Source: Duganella dendranthematis (GTDB taxonomy: Bacteria; Pseudomonadota; Gammaproteobacteria; Burkholderiales; Burkholderiaceae_D). Taken from it: a stretch of 64,000 nt of DNA. This document shows, piece after piece, positions 10,742 through 20,374 of this stretch; position 1 is the stretch's first letter; every line of letters starts with the position of its first letter. Location of the stretch: positions 5,022,001-5,086,000 of the forward strand of contig NZ_CP051684.1 in the NCBI RefSeq assembly GCF_012849375.1, in the 5' to 3' direction. The notes below the pieces were generated by a model. It worked only from the letters and a program-made list of their open reading frames with translations. It was not told the origin of the DNA and searched no databases. Position numbers and translations under genes: made by a program.

Positions 10742-13246
10742 ATGAATGATTCGCTTAAAACCTACAAGGCCAAACGCAACTTCGCCATCACCCCTGAACC
10801 TGCCGAAGGCGGCGACGAGGGCAGGGAGGCGCTGACGTTTGTCATCCAGAAGCACTGGGCGACGCGCCTGCACTACGACTTCCGTCTCGAACTGGACGGC
10901 GTGATGATGAGCTGGGCCGTTCCCAAAGGCCCCAGCTACGACACGCACGACAAGCGCATGGCGGTGCACGTCGAGGATCATCCCATCTCCTACAATGATT
11001 TTGAAGGCACCATCCCGCCCAAGCAGTACGGCGCCGGCAAGGTGATCATCTGGGACAAGGGCACCTGGCATCCGCTAGACGATCCGCGCAAGGCACTCAA
11101 AGCGGGTAACTTGAAATTTGAAATCCACGGCCACAAGATGCATGGCCGCTGGGTACTGGTGCGCATGAAGGGCAAAGGCGAAAAGCAGGAGCCCTGGCTG
11201 CTGATCAAGGAGAACGACGAATACGCGCGGCCGGCAGCGGAGTTCAGCGTTGTGGACGAGATGCCCGACAGCGTCAAGGCGCTGCCGATGCCCGCTGGAT
11301 CGGCGCCTGCCGCCGTGCCAGCAGCGCCTCCTCGCGCCGGCGCCGCCGAACGCGCCGCGCCCAAAGCCGCGCTGCCCGAGACGTTATCGCCCCAACTGGC
11401 CACGCTGGTCGACGCCCCGCCCGCCGCAGCGGAAGACTGGATATTCGAAGTCAAATTCGACGGCTACCGCATCCTGGCCCGCATCGACGGCAAGGACATC
11501 CGCCTGGTCACCCGCAACGGCAACGACTGGACGCACAAGCTGCAACCGCTGCACGCGGCGCTGAGCAAAATGAAACTGCCGTCCGGCTGGTACGACGGCG
11601 AAATCGTGGTTCACGATGACAACGGCCGCCCCGACTTCGGCCTCCTGCAAAACGCTTTTGACAAAGACAATCCCGGCGACATGGTCTACTTCATCTTCGA
11701 CCTGCCATTCCACAATGGCCGCGACCTGCGCGACGTACCACTGGAACAGCGCCGCGCCGAACTGGAAAAAGTCCTCGCCAAGCGCCAGACCGACACGGTG
11801 CGCTTCAGCGCAGCACTCAACGCCACGCCACAGGACATGATCGCCGCCGCCTGCCAGATGGGCCTCGAAGGCATCATCGGCAAACGCCGCGACTCGCGCT
11901 ACACCGCGCGTCGCACCGGCACCTGGATCAAACTGAAATGCGGCCAGCGACAGGAATTCGTCATCGGCGGATACACCGATCCGCAGGGTACGCGCAGTGG
12001 CTTTGGCTCTGTGCTGCTCGGCACTTACGACAAGGACGGCAAACTGCAATACGCCGGCAACGTCGGCAGCGGCTTCAATGCTGCCACGCTGGACGACCTG
12101 AAAGCCAAAATGGACAAACAGGCCGCCGACAAAAGCCCTTTCGCACCGAGCCGCGACATCGATAAGAAAGCGCACTGGCTCAAACCCGTGCTAGTGGCGG
12201 AAGTGGCCTTCGGCGAGTGGACGCATTCGGGCTCGATTCGCCACGCCGTCTTCAAGGGCCTGCGCAAGGACAAAAAAGCCAACGCCATCGTGCGCGAACA
12301 ACCGGCGCACATCAAGGAGGAACCCGCGATGCAAACCGCCGTTGAGGGCACGCTGCCCAAGTCACTCAAGATCACCAATCCTGACCGCGTTATCGACAAG
12401 CAAAGCGGCGCCACCAAGATCACGCTGGTGCGCTACTACGCGCTGGTGGCGCCGCTGATGCTGCCGCATCTCAAAGGCCGCCCGGTATCGCTGGTGCGCG
12501 CGCCGGAGGGCGTGGGCGGAGAACTGTTCTTCCAGAAGCATGCGGAAGTGTCACGCATGCCGGGCGTGAAGCAGTTCAGACAGTCGCTGGACCCGGACCA
12601 TCCGCCGATGCTGGAAGTGCCGACGGAAGAGGGCTTGCTCTCGGCCTCACAAATGAACGTGGTCGAGCTGCACACGCAAAACGCCAACGGCAGCAGCTAC
12701 GAAAAGCCCAACCGCATGATCTTCGACCTCGATCCGGGCAAGGGCGTCACATGGGATCAGGTGAAGGAAGCAGCGCAACTGATGCGCGCTTTCCTGACCG
12801 AGCTTGGTCTGCCGGCCTTCCTCAAAACCAGCGGCGGCAAGGGATTGCACGTCGTGGTGCCGATCAAGCCAGGCTATGGATGGGATGATGTGAAGTCCTT
12901 CTCGCAAGCCATTGTCGCGCACATGGCGGAGACCATACCGGAGCGCTTCGTCCTGAAGAGCGGTCCGCGCAACCGCGTCGGCAAAATCTTCATTGACTAC
13001 CTGCGTAATGGACGCGGTGCTACCACAGTCAGCGCCTGGTCGGCCCGCACCAGGCCGGGCCTGGGCATTTCAGTTCCAATCACGTGGGAAGAGTTGGATA
13101 GCCTGCAAAGCGCAGATCACTGGAACGTTACCAACGTCCACACGCGGCTCGATGTCGGCAACACGCCGTGGGACGACTACGCCAAATCCGCCAAGGGGCT
13201 GGCCTCCGCCATGAAGCGAATGCAATTCAAGCCTGGGCAAGGCTAA
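10742..13246 (+). CDS. ligD: Multifunctional DNA ligase D (NHEJ)
   Basis: 834 aa with three modules in order. The 3'-phosphoesterase domain (about 10-170) has His38, His44, Asp46 and His80 in family motifs. The ATP-dependent ligase (about 215-520) has the nucleotidyl-acceptor Lys238 in EVKFDGYR. The primase-polymerase domain (about 540-830) has the metal pair Asp662/Asp664 in FDLDPG. It processes and seals double-strand breaks with Ku. Ku is encoded about 2.4 kb downstream on the opposite strand. The PE-Lig-Pol order is usual for proteobacteria, while mycobacteria have Pol first. Confidence 0.97.
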   Translation: MNDSLKTYKAKRNFAITPEPAEGGDEGREALTFVIQKHWATRLHYDFRLELDGVMMSWAVPKGPSYDTHDKRMAVHVEDHPISYNDFEGTIPPKQYGAGKVIIWDKGTWHPLDDPRKALKAGNLKFEIHGHKMHGRWVLVRMKGKGEKQEPWLLIKENDEYARPAAEFSVVDEMPDSVKALPMPAGSAPAAVPAAPPRAGAAERAAPKAALPETLSPQLATLVDAPPAAAEDWIFEVKFDGYRILARIDGKDIRLVTRNGNDWTHKLQPLHAALSKMKLPSGWYDGEIVVHDDNGRPDFGLLQNAFDKDNPGDMVYFIFDLPFHNGRDLRDVPLEQRRAELEKVLAKRQTDTVRFSAALNATPQDMIAAACQMGLEGIIGKRRDSRYTARRTGTWIKLKCGQRQEFVIGGYTDPQGTRSGFGSVLLGTYDKDGKLQYAGNVGSGFNAATLDDLKAKMDKQAADKSPFAPSRDIDKKAHWLKPVLVAEVAFGEWTHSGSIRHAVFKGLRKDKKANAIVREQPAHIKEEPAMQTAVEGTLPKSLKITNPDRVIDKQSGATKITLVRYYALVAPLMLPHLKGRPVSLVRAPEGVGGELFFQKHAEVSRMPGVKQFRQSLDPDHPPMLEVPTEEGLLSASQMNVVELHTQNANGSSYEKPNRMIFDLDPGKGVTWDQVKEAAQLMRAFLTELGLPAFLKTSGGKGLHVVVPIKPGYGWDDVKSFSQAIVAHMAETIPERFVLKSGPRNRVGKIFIDYLRNGRGATTVSAWSARTRPGLGISVPITWEELDSLQSADHWNVTNVHTRLDVGNTPWDDYAKSAKGLASAMKRMQFKPGQG

Positions 13247-13305
13247 GACTCGGCGTACATTTTTGACAAGAAAGCTGCTATGCTCCAGCAAACTTTGGAT
13301 TCGAC

Positions 13306-13809
13306 GTGGAGCATGTGCTAGTGCAATTTGATATAAAAATTAGATGTGGTGGGGAAGTGAAGTGGGCCGGGCATATTGATAATGGACCCGTCTATTACGG
13401 CGGCCCGCCACCGGAAACCGGAGAGTGGAAGTTATGTACTGGCAAGATCAAAGATTATTTCAACGCTACCTTTACAGACAAATCGTACGGCGAATCGATT
13501 GATATGTTCGTTCTAGGGTTTGAAATCGCTGATTTGGAGGGCTGGGGTGAGCTTTTCAACTCGTCGAGTCGCTATACCAGCTATCGTCCAAAGATGAAAT
13601 TAATGCTTTCAGTAGGCCAAATTAACTGGCCTGACGTGAAAGATTTGTCAGCGCAAGATCAATTCAAGATATTCGGCGAAGTTTTATTGCAGTCAATTGC
13701 ACGCGTAGCTGAGATGAAGAGAAAACCGAGAGATTTTGACTCAGCCGCATTTTCTCTAGACATGGCACATCTACTCGCCCAGTGTCCTCTTGCCGAAGTC
13801 GAGGCATAA
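13306..13809 (+). CDS. Hypothetical protein, AT-rich, possibly acquired
   Basis: 167 aa, cytosolic, no signal or membrane segment. Its base composition is clearly more AT-rich than ligD and ku around it, which suggests transfer. It is rich in aromatic and glycine residues (KWAGHIDNGPVYYGGPPPETGEW) in the first third and helical at the end. Size and composition are like polymorphic-toxin immunity proteins, but I recognise no specific family and no toxin is adjacent. A GTG at 13315 is an alternative start. Confidence 0.7.
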   Translation: MEHVLVQFDIKIRCGGEVKWAGHIDNGPVYYGGPPPETGEWKLCTGKIKDYFNATFTDKSYGESIDMFVLGFEIADLEGWGELFNSSSRYTSYRPKMKLMLSVGQINWPDVKDLSAQDQFKIFGEVLLQSIARVAEMKRKPRDFDSAAFSLDMAHLLAQCPLAEVEA

Positions 13810-13823
13810 CGCCGCTTCTGCCA

Positions 13824-14066
13824 TCAAGGGAAAGTCAGATCCATCCCGAGCGTCTTGACAACGATGAAGGTGACCAATCCCAACCCTAGCAGCGCTAGCA
13901 CGAAGAATGCGGCAATCTTGCCGGCCGCGCGCAGTACTGCGCGCCGTTCCTCGATCTTCCCCTTCTTCCCTTGATCGTAGTGCCACTTGATGGCGTAGAA
14001 CATGCCCGTGCCGAGCACGCCAAGTTTGAATATAACGAAGACTATCGGTATCCAGTCCATTTGCAT
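13824..14066 (-). CDS. Small two-helix membrane protein
   Basis: 80 aa. Two hydrophobic segments (about 6-27 and 49-72) flank a basic cytoplasmic loop (DQGKKGKIEERRAVLRAAGK). It is convergent with the AT-rich orphan. No family is recognised; it is probably an inner-membrane protein. Confidence 0.65.
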   Translation of the reverse strand: MQMDWIPIVFVIFKLGVLGTGMFYAIKWHYDQGKKGKIEERRAVLRAAGKIAAFFVLALLGLGLVTFIVVKTLGMDLTFP

Positions 14067-14172
14067 CTGCCTATAAAAGAGGAGCGAGTGTCAGCGACTA
14101 CCATGCAAGCATGGTGTTACTGCACCTTATGAGGCATACTACTTTAAAGCAATTTCCATACATTGAGACAAA

Positions 14173-15572
14173 ATGTCCCAGTTGAAAGCCATACAAGATG
14201 AGGATGTGCCAGTCTGGCTGCCGCGATTGGCCGTGCATGGCGGACCACGTTTTTTGCAGATTGCGGATGCGTTGCAGGCGGCGCTGGTCGACGGATCGCT
14301 GAAACCGGGTGACCGCCTGCCGCCGCAGCGCCAGTTGGCAGCGCAGCTGGACGTTGACCTGACGACGGTCACGCGTGCTTACGACGAAGCCCGGCGCCGC
14401 AACTTGCTGGAGGGGCGCGGCGCGCGCGGCACCTATGTCGCGGCGTCGAAAGTCGAGTTGACCGCTATCCTCGATCTGAGCATGAACACGCCACCGCCGC
14501 CGGACGGCGTGGACTTCGACGATATGTTGAAACAAGGTTTGTCCCAGGTGCTGATGAGGGCAGACAATGAATTGCTGATGACGTATCACTTGGCCGGGGC
14601 AGTGACTCCGACCGTAAGGCTGGCGCCAAGTGGCTGGAACCGATGTTTGGACAGCTGGATGCGCGGCAGGTGCTGGTCTGTCCCGGGGCGCAAGCGGCGA
14701 TCGCCGCATTGATCCTTGCGCTGACGGAGCCTGGCGATGTGATCCTGGCAGAGCCAGCCAGTTATCCCGGCTTGCGTGCCGCCGCGACCCAGTTCGGCCG
14801 GCGCATTGTTGCGGTGGCTGCGGACCAGCACGGCATGGTGCCTGCAATGTTGGAGGATGCGTGCCGTCAGCACAAGCCTGCGCTGCTGTTCCTCAATCCG
14901 ACCTTACAGAATCCGACCGCCGTCACCATGCCGGCGCGCCGGCGCAAGGAGCTGGCCAGCATCGCCAGCGGCTGCAATGTGCGCATTATCGAGGATGATC
15001 CCTACTGGCTGCTCGCCGATGCGCCGCCGCCGCCAATTGCCACGTTTGCCCCGGGACAGGTGTACTACATCTCAACCCTGTCGAAATGCCTGACGCCTGG
15101 CTTGCGCGTCGCCTTCGTGCTGATACGCGACCCGCACGAACGCGAACGTTTCCTTGTTGCGCTCAGATCATTTGCCCTGATGGTCGCGCCATTGACGGCC
15201 GCGCTGGCGACGCAGTGGATACTCGACGGTTCGGCGGACGCATTGATGGAAGGCGTACGCCAGGAGGCGCGCCTGCGTCACCGGATGGCGCGGGATATTC
15301 TGGCGGGGCGGTACAGTGGTGCCGGAGACGGCCTGCATATATGGCTGGAGTTGCCGGGGTATTGGAACTCCTCGCAGCTTGCCCGCGCAGCCGAAGGCGA
15401 GGGCATCGCCGTCACGCCGGCAGAGGCATTCGCAACTGGCAGCGCATCCGTGAATGCGATCCGGATCTCCCTGGGCAGCATCAAGGACCGTGCACGCTTG
15501 CAGGCGGGGCTGCAACGGCTGTCCTATCTGCTGGCACGGCGGCCCGAGTCGTTCAGCGCGGCGGTGGTTTAA
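14173..15572 (+). pseudogene. MocR/PdxR-type GntR-aminotransferase regulator, frameshifted
   Basis: The gene is split into an N-terminal frame (14173-14712) with the GntR winged helix (GSLKPGDRLPPQRQLAAQL, about 35-90) and a C-terminal frame (to 15572) with a fold-I aminotransferase domain. That domain keeps the PLP Lys in STLSKCLTPGLR. The reading moves from the first frame to the second at GGGG (14596-14599). A fifth G would restore a continuous protein of 466 aa, the usual MocR length, through LAGGSDSDRKAGAKW. These proteins sense pyridoxal phosphate or amino compounds and activate or repress transcription. It may be a real mutation or a homopolymer sequencing error. Confidence 0.88.
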
Positions 15573-15600
15573 AGCGCAGCGGGCCGCAGTCACCTCGTGG

Positions 15601-16614
15601 TTAGGCAGCCTTGCGGCTGGCTGCCGGCGCGCGTGCAGCCGGCTTGGCGCTCTTCGTGGCGCGCTTTGCTGCCGGCTTGGCTGCTGGTTTCGCCGCCGGC
15701 TTGGCGCTGGTCGCGGGAGCGGACTTCACGGCTCGCGGCTTAGGCTTGGCCGCGACTTCCTCTCCCTCGTCTTCGTCCTCGGCCGGACGCGCCTTCGCGG
15801 CAGCCCCTTTGCCGCCACGCTTGCCCAGGCTGTTTTGCAGCAGCGCCACCAGATCCACCACATTGGATGCCTTCGGCGCGCTTGGCTCGGCCTCCGGCGC
15901 GGTAATGGTCTTGGTTTGGCCGGCCTTGATCTTTTTCTTGACCATGGCCAGCACGTCTTCCTTGTAGGTGTCGTGGTACTGCTCCGGCTTCCATTCCTCG
16001 CTCATGCCGTCCACCAGCGACAGCGCCATCTTTAGCTCCTTGTCGCTGATGCCGGCCGCTTTCAAAGTCGCGGGTGGCAGTTTCAATTCCTCGGCGCTGC
16101 GGATCTCGGTTGCGTAGCGCAGCGTATTGAGCACGATCTTGTCTTCTACGCACACCAGTGCACACAGGTGCTGCTTGGTACGCATCACCACCGTGGCGAT
16201 GCCGATCTTGCCGGCCTTGCGCAAGGTTTCGCGCAGCAGCGCGTAGACCTTGTTGCCGCCCTTTGATGGTGCGAGGTAGTAGGGCGTCTCGTAATACGTC
16301 AACGGCACATCGGCCGCTTCCACGAACGCCACGATGTCGATGGTCTGGGTCGCTTCCACATTGGCGCGCTTCAGATCCTCGTCCGACAGCACCACGTACT
16401 CGTTATCCTCGTACTCGTATCCTTTGACGATATCGTCCCAGGTCACCTCTTTGCCGGTCTTTTTGTTATAGCGCTTGTAGCCGACCGGCGAAAAATCGCG
16501 CCGGTCCAGCATGGTCAGGTCCAGGTCATGCTCCTGCACCGCCGTGTACATCTCAACCGGAATATAGACCAGACCAAAGCTGATCGCCCCTTTCCACAAC
16601 GCGCGCGCGGCCAT
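15601..16614 (-). CDS. ku: Non-homologous end-joining protein Ku
   Basis: 337 aa. The N-terminal Ku core (about 3-260) starts with RALWKGAISFGLVYIPVEMY and forms the homodimeric DNA-end ring. A long C-terminal tail (about 270-337) is rich in Lys, Ala and Pro (AKPAAKP repeats), typical of bacterial Ku tails that bind DNA and recruit LigD. The start is 3 bp after the stop of the upstream SDR gene, so they form one transcription unit. The tail is longer than the minimal Ku form and could help sliding on DNA. Confidence 0.96.
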   Translation of the reverse strand: MAARALWKGAISFGLVYIPVEMYTAVQEHDLDLTMLDRRDFSPVGYKRYNKKTGKEVTWDDIVKGYEYEDNEYVVLSDEDLKRANVEATQTIDIVAFVEAADVPLTYYETPYYLAPSKGGNKVYALLRETLRKAGKIGIATVVMRTKQHLCALVCVEDKIVLNTLRYATEIRSAEELKLPPATLKAAGISDKELKMALSLVDGMSEEWKPEQYHDTYKEDVLAMVKKKIKAGQTKTITAPEAEPSAPKASNVVDLVALLQNSLGKRGGKGAAAKARPAEDEDEGEEVAAKPKPRAVKSAPATSAKPAAKPAAKPAAKRATKSAKPAARAPAASRKAA

Positions 16615-16617
16615 GAC

Positions 16618-17511
16618 TTAACCACCCACCGAACCGGTCACCGGCAGCACTATGCCGGTGATATAGCTGGAGCAGCAAGGCGCCGCCAGAAACACATACG
16701 ACGGCGACAGCTCCTGCGGTTGCGCCGGACGTTTCATGTCGGTGTCGGCGCCGAATTTGACGATATCTTCAGGCGATGCATCCGCCGGATTCAAGGGCGT
16801 CCACACCGGTCCTGGCGCCACCGCATTCACACGAATGCCTTGCTCCAGCAGGTTGGAGGCCAGCGACTTGGTGAAGGCGTGAATCGCGCCCTTGGTGGTG
16901 GCGTAGTCCAGCAGGTTCTCCGCGCCTTGCAGCCCGGTCACGGAACCAGTATTGATGATCGCCGCACCGCGCTTCAGATACGGCAGCACCGCCTTGGCCA
17001 TGTGGAAGTAGCCATACACATTGGTTTTCATGGTCAGGTCGAAGCGCTCTTCGGTCAGGTTGGTCAGCTTTTCCTCGTGTTGTTGAAACGCCGCGTTGTT
17101 GACCAGGATGTCCAGCCGGCCAAAGCGCTCGTGCGCCTGATGGGCCGCCTCGCGGCAAAACGCGGTGTCGCGCACGTCGCCCCGCAGCAGCAGGCAGGCC
17201 TGGCCTTCTGCTTCCACATAGCGCTTGGTGTCCTGCGCATCCTGATCTTCGTTCAGATAGACGATGGCGATGTCGGCGCCTTCGCGTGCATACAATACCG
17301 CCACCGCGCGGCCAATGCCGGAATCGCCGCCGGTAATCAGCGCCGCCATGCCGGCCAGCTTGCCGCTGCCGCAGTAGTCGGGCGCAAGAAACTCGGGTTT
17401 TTGCTGCATGTCCGCTTCCAGCCCCGGCTTGTCCAGGTGCTGGGCCGGCAGCGGCGTGCCGGGATAGATGTGCTCGGTTGTTTGCACCGGCGCGCTTTCC
17501 GATTGTGACAT
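16618..17511 (-). CDS. SDR-family oxidoreductase (YghA/YhdG-like)
   Basis: 297 aa. An N-terminal extension (1-50, IYPGTPLPAQHLDKPGLEADM) typical of the stress-associated SDR group precedes a Rossmann domain with TGGDSGIG (60-67), NNAA (138-141) and the catalytic Ser190, Tyr203 and Lys207. It should reduce or oxidise an aldehyde, ketone or alcohol with NAD(P). It is the first gene of a pair with ku (3-bp gap). Relatives of this SDR are often stationary-phase induced, which would fit Ku-LigD repair in non-growing cells; that link is inference. Confidence 0.9.
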   Translation of the reverse strand: MSQSESAPVQTTEHIYPGTPLPAQHLDKPGLEADMQQKPEFLAPDYCGSGKLAGMAALITGGDSGIGRAVAVLYAREGADIAIVYLNEDQDAQDTKRYVEAEGQACLLLRGDVRDTAFCREAAHQAHERFGRLDILVNNAAFQQHEEKLTNLTEERFDLTMKTNVYGYFHMAKAVLPYLKRGAAIINTGSVTGLQGAENLLDYATTKGAIHAFTKSLASNLLEQGIRVNAVAPGPVWTPLNPADASPEDIVKFGADTDMKRPAQPQELSPSYVFLAAPCCSSYITGIVLPVTGSVGG

Positions 17512-17691
17512 GGTGCTCTCCTAATACACGAACGCCCAGTATTGGCGCGGGCCGGTTGCATGACGGTACGCTTGTTCACATAGTGCGCGCTATCATAAAA
17601 TTTTTGCAAAAAGATTGCTAATCTTGAACTCTATGGCACACTATCGTTCGAGGAACAAACAAAACAAAAAAGATACTAGGGGAGTCACACC

Positions 17692-19176
17692 ATGTCGCAA
17701 GTCTACAGCCGGTCGAACAGCACGGGCATCTTCTTCAATCCGGGCGCCGAGCGGCGCGCGGAATTCCAATCCTGCTGTGGGGAAATGTTTTCCCAGCTGT
17801 TGCTGTGCGACCATGTGGACGCCGTCGGCGCCGCCTTGGCCAAGCGCGAGGCGGACCTGTTGATCCTCGACCTCAACGGTTTTGATCACCTGAACCAGTT
17901 GTCCGGCCTCGGCGCGCTGATCCGTGGCCGCGCCGGCGCGCCGATCCTGGTGCTGTGCGCTTACGAACATAGCGCCTGGTTGCCGGAACTGATGGCTTAC
18001 GGCAGTTTCGATTACCGCATCTGCCCAGTGCTGAACGACGAGTTGCAACAAGCCGTGGGGCAGGCGCTGACGGTGCCGGCCGATCCGGCCGCCGCCATGC
18101 AGCAAGAGCTGCTCGACAAGGAAAAGGAGCTGCGCGACCTGCTGGGCGTGCAACGCAGCCTGCAACGCGCGCTGGCCGGCATCGACACCATTAACACCAT
18201 GGCCTCGCAAATTTGCCTAGCGCTGTGTAACTTCCCTGGCGTGCGTCATACCTCGGTGCTGCATGTGAAAGAGCGCGGCGATCTGCAACTGGTGGCGCAG
18301 GAGGCCCGCAACCACCTCGATCTGGGCCGCTTGCTGGAGCGGCGCGACCATCTGCTGCAATCACCGCTGCGCGACGTGTTCCCGGCGCTGATGGCGGCGG
18401 CGCGCGGCGAAATGGTGTTGCTGGATGCGCCGGAGAAGGCCGGTGATCCGGAACTGGCGATGGCGCTGCATGATCGCAATGTGCGCATGGTGCTCGCCCT
18501 GCCGCTGTGCGCCGAGCCGGGTGGGCCGAAGATGGGCGCCATCTGTCTGATGTTCGACCGTCACATCAGCTTTACGCGTGAGCAGTTTGCCTGCTTCGCC
18601 AGCCTGGCGCAGTTTGTCAGCTTCGGCATCGGCATGAGCGAATTAAAACATCGCAACGATGCGCTCGCCGGCCAGTTGTCGCAAATGAGCACGGTGGACG
18701 CGGTCACCGGCGCCGGCAACCGCCGCGCCGGCGAGGATGCGCTAGACAACGAAATCCGCCGCGCGCGCCGCTATGGCCTACCGCTGGCGGTGCTGTCGTT
18801 TGACGTTGGCAGCTTCCAGTCGTCCAACGATTTATACGGCGCGCCGGTGGGTGAGGCGGCGCTGCGCAAGATCGCCGAAACGGTGCACGGCCGCCTGCGC
18901 ACCTCGGACACGCTGGCGCGCATGCGCGGTGAAGAATTCCTGATCGTCGCCACCCACACCAATTCGGACGATGCCTTGCGGCTGGCGGAAAAACTGCGCG
19001 GCGCGATTGCGGAAACCGATTTGCCGCTGGTCGGCCACGGCGCCGCTGTCAGCATTGCGCTGAGCGTGGCGCAGGTCGGCGCGGAAGAGGGTAGCGACGC
19101 GGTGCTGGATCGCCTCGACACCGCGCTGCACCGCGCCAAGCGCGCGGGCCGCAACGGCATCGAGTTGGCCGCCTAA
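17692..19176 (+). CDS. GAF-GGDEF diguanylate-cyclase-like protein with RGEEF active-site variant
   Basis: 494 aa. An N-terminal receiver-like fold (about 20-128, LLILDLNGFD) lacks a clear phosphoacceptor pocket. A short coiled coil (135-165), a GAF domain (about 165-315) and a GGDEF domain (330-490) follow. The signature reads RGEEF (412-416) instead of GG(D/E)EF, while the metal Asp371 (SFDVGSF) is kept. It may be a weak cyclase or a c-di-GMP/GTP sensor. AGGGGA (17677-17682) supports the start. The 3' end overlaps the convergent thiolase by 4 bp. Confidence 0.88.
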   Translation: MSQVYSRSNSTGIFFNPGAERRAEFQSCCGEMFSQLLLCDHVDAVGAALAKREADLLILDLNGFDHLNQLSGLGALIRGRAGAPILVLCAYEHSAWLPELMAYGSFDYRICPVLNDELQQAVGQALTVPADPAAAMQQELLDKEKELRDLLGVQRSLQRALAGIDTINTMASQICLALCNFPGVRHTSVLHVKERGDLQLVAQEARNHLDLGRLLERRDHLLQSPLRDVFPALMAAARGEMVLLDAPEKAGDPELAMALHDRNVRMVLALPLCAEPGGPKMGAICLMFDRHISFTREQFACFASLAQFVSFGIGMSELKHRNDALAGQLSQMSTVDAVTGAGNRRAGEDALDNEIRRARRYGLPLAVLSFDVGSFQSSNDLYGAPVGEAALRKIAETVHGRLRTSDTLARMRGEEFLIVATHTNSDDALRLAEKLRGAIAETDLPLVGHGAAVSIALSVAQVGAEEGSDAVLDRLDTALHRAKRAGRNGIELAA

Positions 19177-20309
19177 ATTTTTTCCAGAATGGTAGCGATA
19201 CCCTGGCCGCCGCCGATGCACTGTGCGGCCAGCGCGTAACGGCCGCCGGTGCGTTTCAGCAGCGCCGCCGCCTTGCCGGTGATGCGCGCGCCGGTGGCGC
19301 CCAGCGGGTGGCCGATGGCCATGCCGCCGCCGTCGATGTTCAACACCTCCGGCTTGATGCCTAGCTCCCGCACGCAGGCCAGCGCCTGCGAGGCGAAGGC
19401 TTCGTTAATCTCGGCGACGTCGATGTCTGATGCCGTCAGGCCGGCCAGCCGCAGTGCCTTCTGCGTCGCGGGAATCGGACCGATGCCCATCAGCGCCGGA
19501 TCGCAGCCCACCGCCGCCATCGAGACGATGCGCGCGCTTGGCGTCAGGCCATGCTTGCGGGCGAATTCCTCGGTGGTCACCAGCACCGCCGACGCCCCAT
19601 CTGTCAGCGGCGACGAGGTGCCGGCGGTAACCACGCCATGTTCCGGATCGAAGACCGGCTTCAACGACGCCAGCGCTTCCAGCGTGGTGCCGGGGCGGAT
19701 ACAGCCGTCTTCCGCAATCACGTCGCCGCTGGCGGTGGTGATCGGGACGATTTCATCGTTCAGCAAACCGGCGGCGCGGGCGGCAGCGGCCTTCTGGTGC
19801 GATTGCAGCGCCAGCACTTCCTGGTCGGCGCGCGACACTTCGTATTTGCGGGCGACATTTTCGGCGGTGTCGCCCATGCTGATGTAGGCGTCGGTTTCCG
19901 CCAGCAGCTGCGGATTGGGCGAGAAGTTAAAGCCGCCTTGCGGCACCATGGTCATCGATTCCACGCCCACGCACAGATAGGCTTCACCCAGGCCGGCCTC
20001 AATATTGGCGGCGGCGATGTGGACCGCCGACATGGACGAGCCGCAGAAGCGGTTGATGGTCATGGCGCTGACTTCATGCGGAAAGCCGGCCAGCAGCGAG
20101 ACGATACGCGCCAGGTTGTTGCCCTGCGAGGACTCCGGATAGGCGCAGCCGAGGATGACGTCGTCCAGCAGTTTTGGATCGACGCCGGTGCGCTCGATCA
20201 GGCCCTTGACCACTTGCGCGCCAAGGTCGTCGGGACGGACTTCGGCCAGCTTGCCCTTGCGGGAGAAGTGGAACGGCGAACGGGCATAGGCGCTGATAAC
20301 GGCTTTCAT
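19173..20309 (-). CDS. Thiolase (acetyl-CoA C-acyltransferase)
   Basis: 378 aa. The nucleophilic Cys89 lies in NRFCGSSM, the catalytic His in AIGHPLGATG, and the second Cys in LAAQCIGGGQG near the C-terminus, so all active-site elements are present. It catalyses the last step of beta-oxidation or, in reverse, acetoacetyl-CoA formation. It is divergent from a TetR gene with a shared 88-bp promoter region, a pattern typical of fatty-acid-degradation genes controlled by their own TetR repressor. The FadA-type or broad-range designation is not resolvable. Confidence 0.93.
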   Translation of the reverse strand: MKAVISAYARSPFHFSRKGKLAEVRPDDLGAQVVKGLIERTGVDPKLLDDVILGCAYPESSQGNNLARIVSLLAGFPHEVSAMTINRFCGSSMSAVHIAAANIEAGLGEAYLCVGVESMTMVPQGGFNFSPNPQLLAETDAYISMGDTAENVARKYEVSRADQEVLALQSHQKAAAARAAGLLNDEIVPITTASGDVIAEDGCIRPGTTLEALASLKPVFDPEHGVVTAGTSSPLTDGASAVLVTTEEFARKHGLTPSARIVSMAAVGCDPALMGIGPIPATQKALRLAGLTASDIDVAEINEAFASQALACVRELGIKPEVLNIDGGGMAIGHPLGATGARITGKAAALLKRTGGRYALAAQCIGGGQGIATILEKI

Positions 20310-20341
20310 GGTGGGTTTCCTTTTGATGATGATCGCAATGA

Positions 20342-20374
20342 TTGATATATTATGCTCGTACTGTATAATGTCAA
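20342..20374. promoter_or_regulatory. Overlapping divergent promoters in a near-palindrome (tetR / thiolase)
   Basis: Plus strand: -35 TTGATA (20342-20347), 16-bp spacer, -10 TATAAT (20364-20369), directed at tetR. Minus strand: -35 TTGACA (20374-20369) with an AT-rich -10 candidate overlapping the plus-strand -35. The 33-bp segment is an imperfect palindrome with TTGA/TCAA ends and an ATTAT-N11-ATAAT core, so a TetR dimer bound here would block both promoters. Confidence 0.72.

Noticed and set aside
13306..15572. The AT-rich patch between ligD and ku as a mobile element
   Set aside because: No transposase, integrase, terminal repeat or target duplication is visible.
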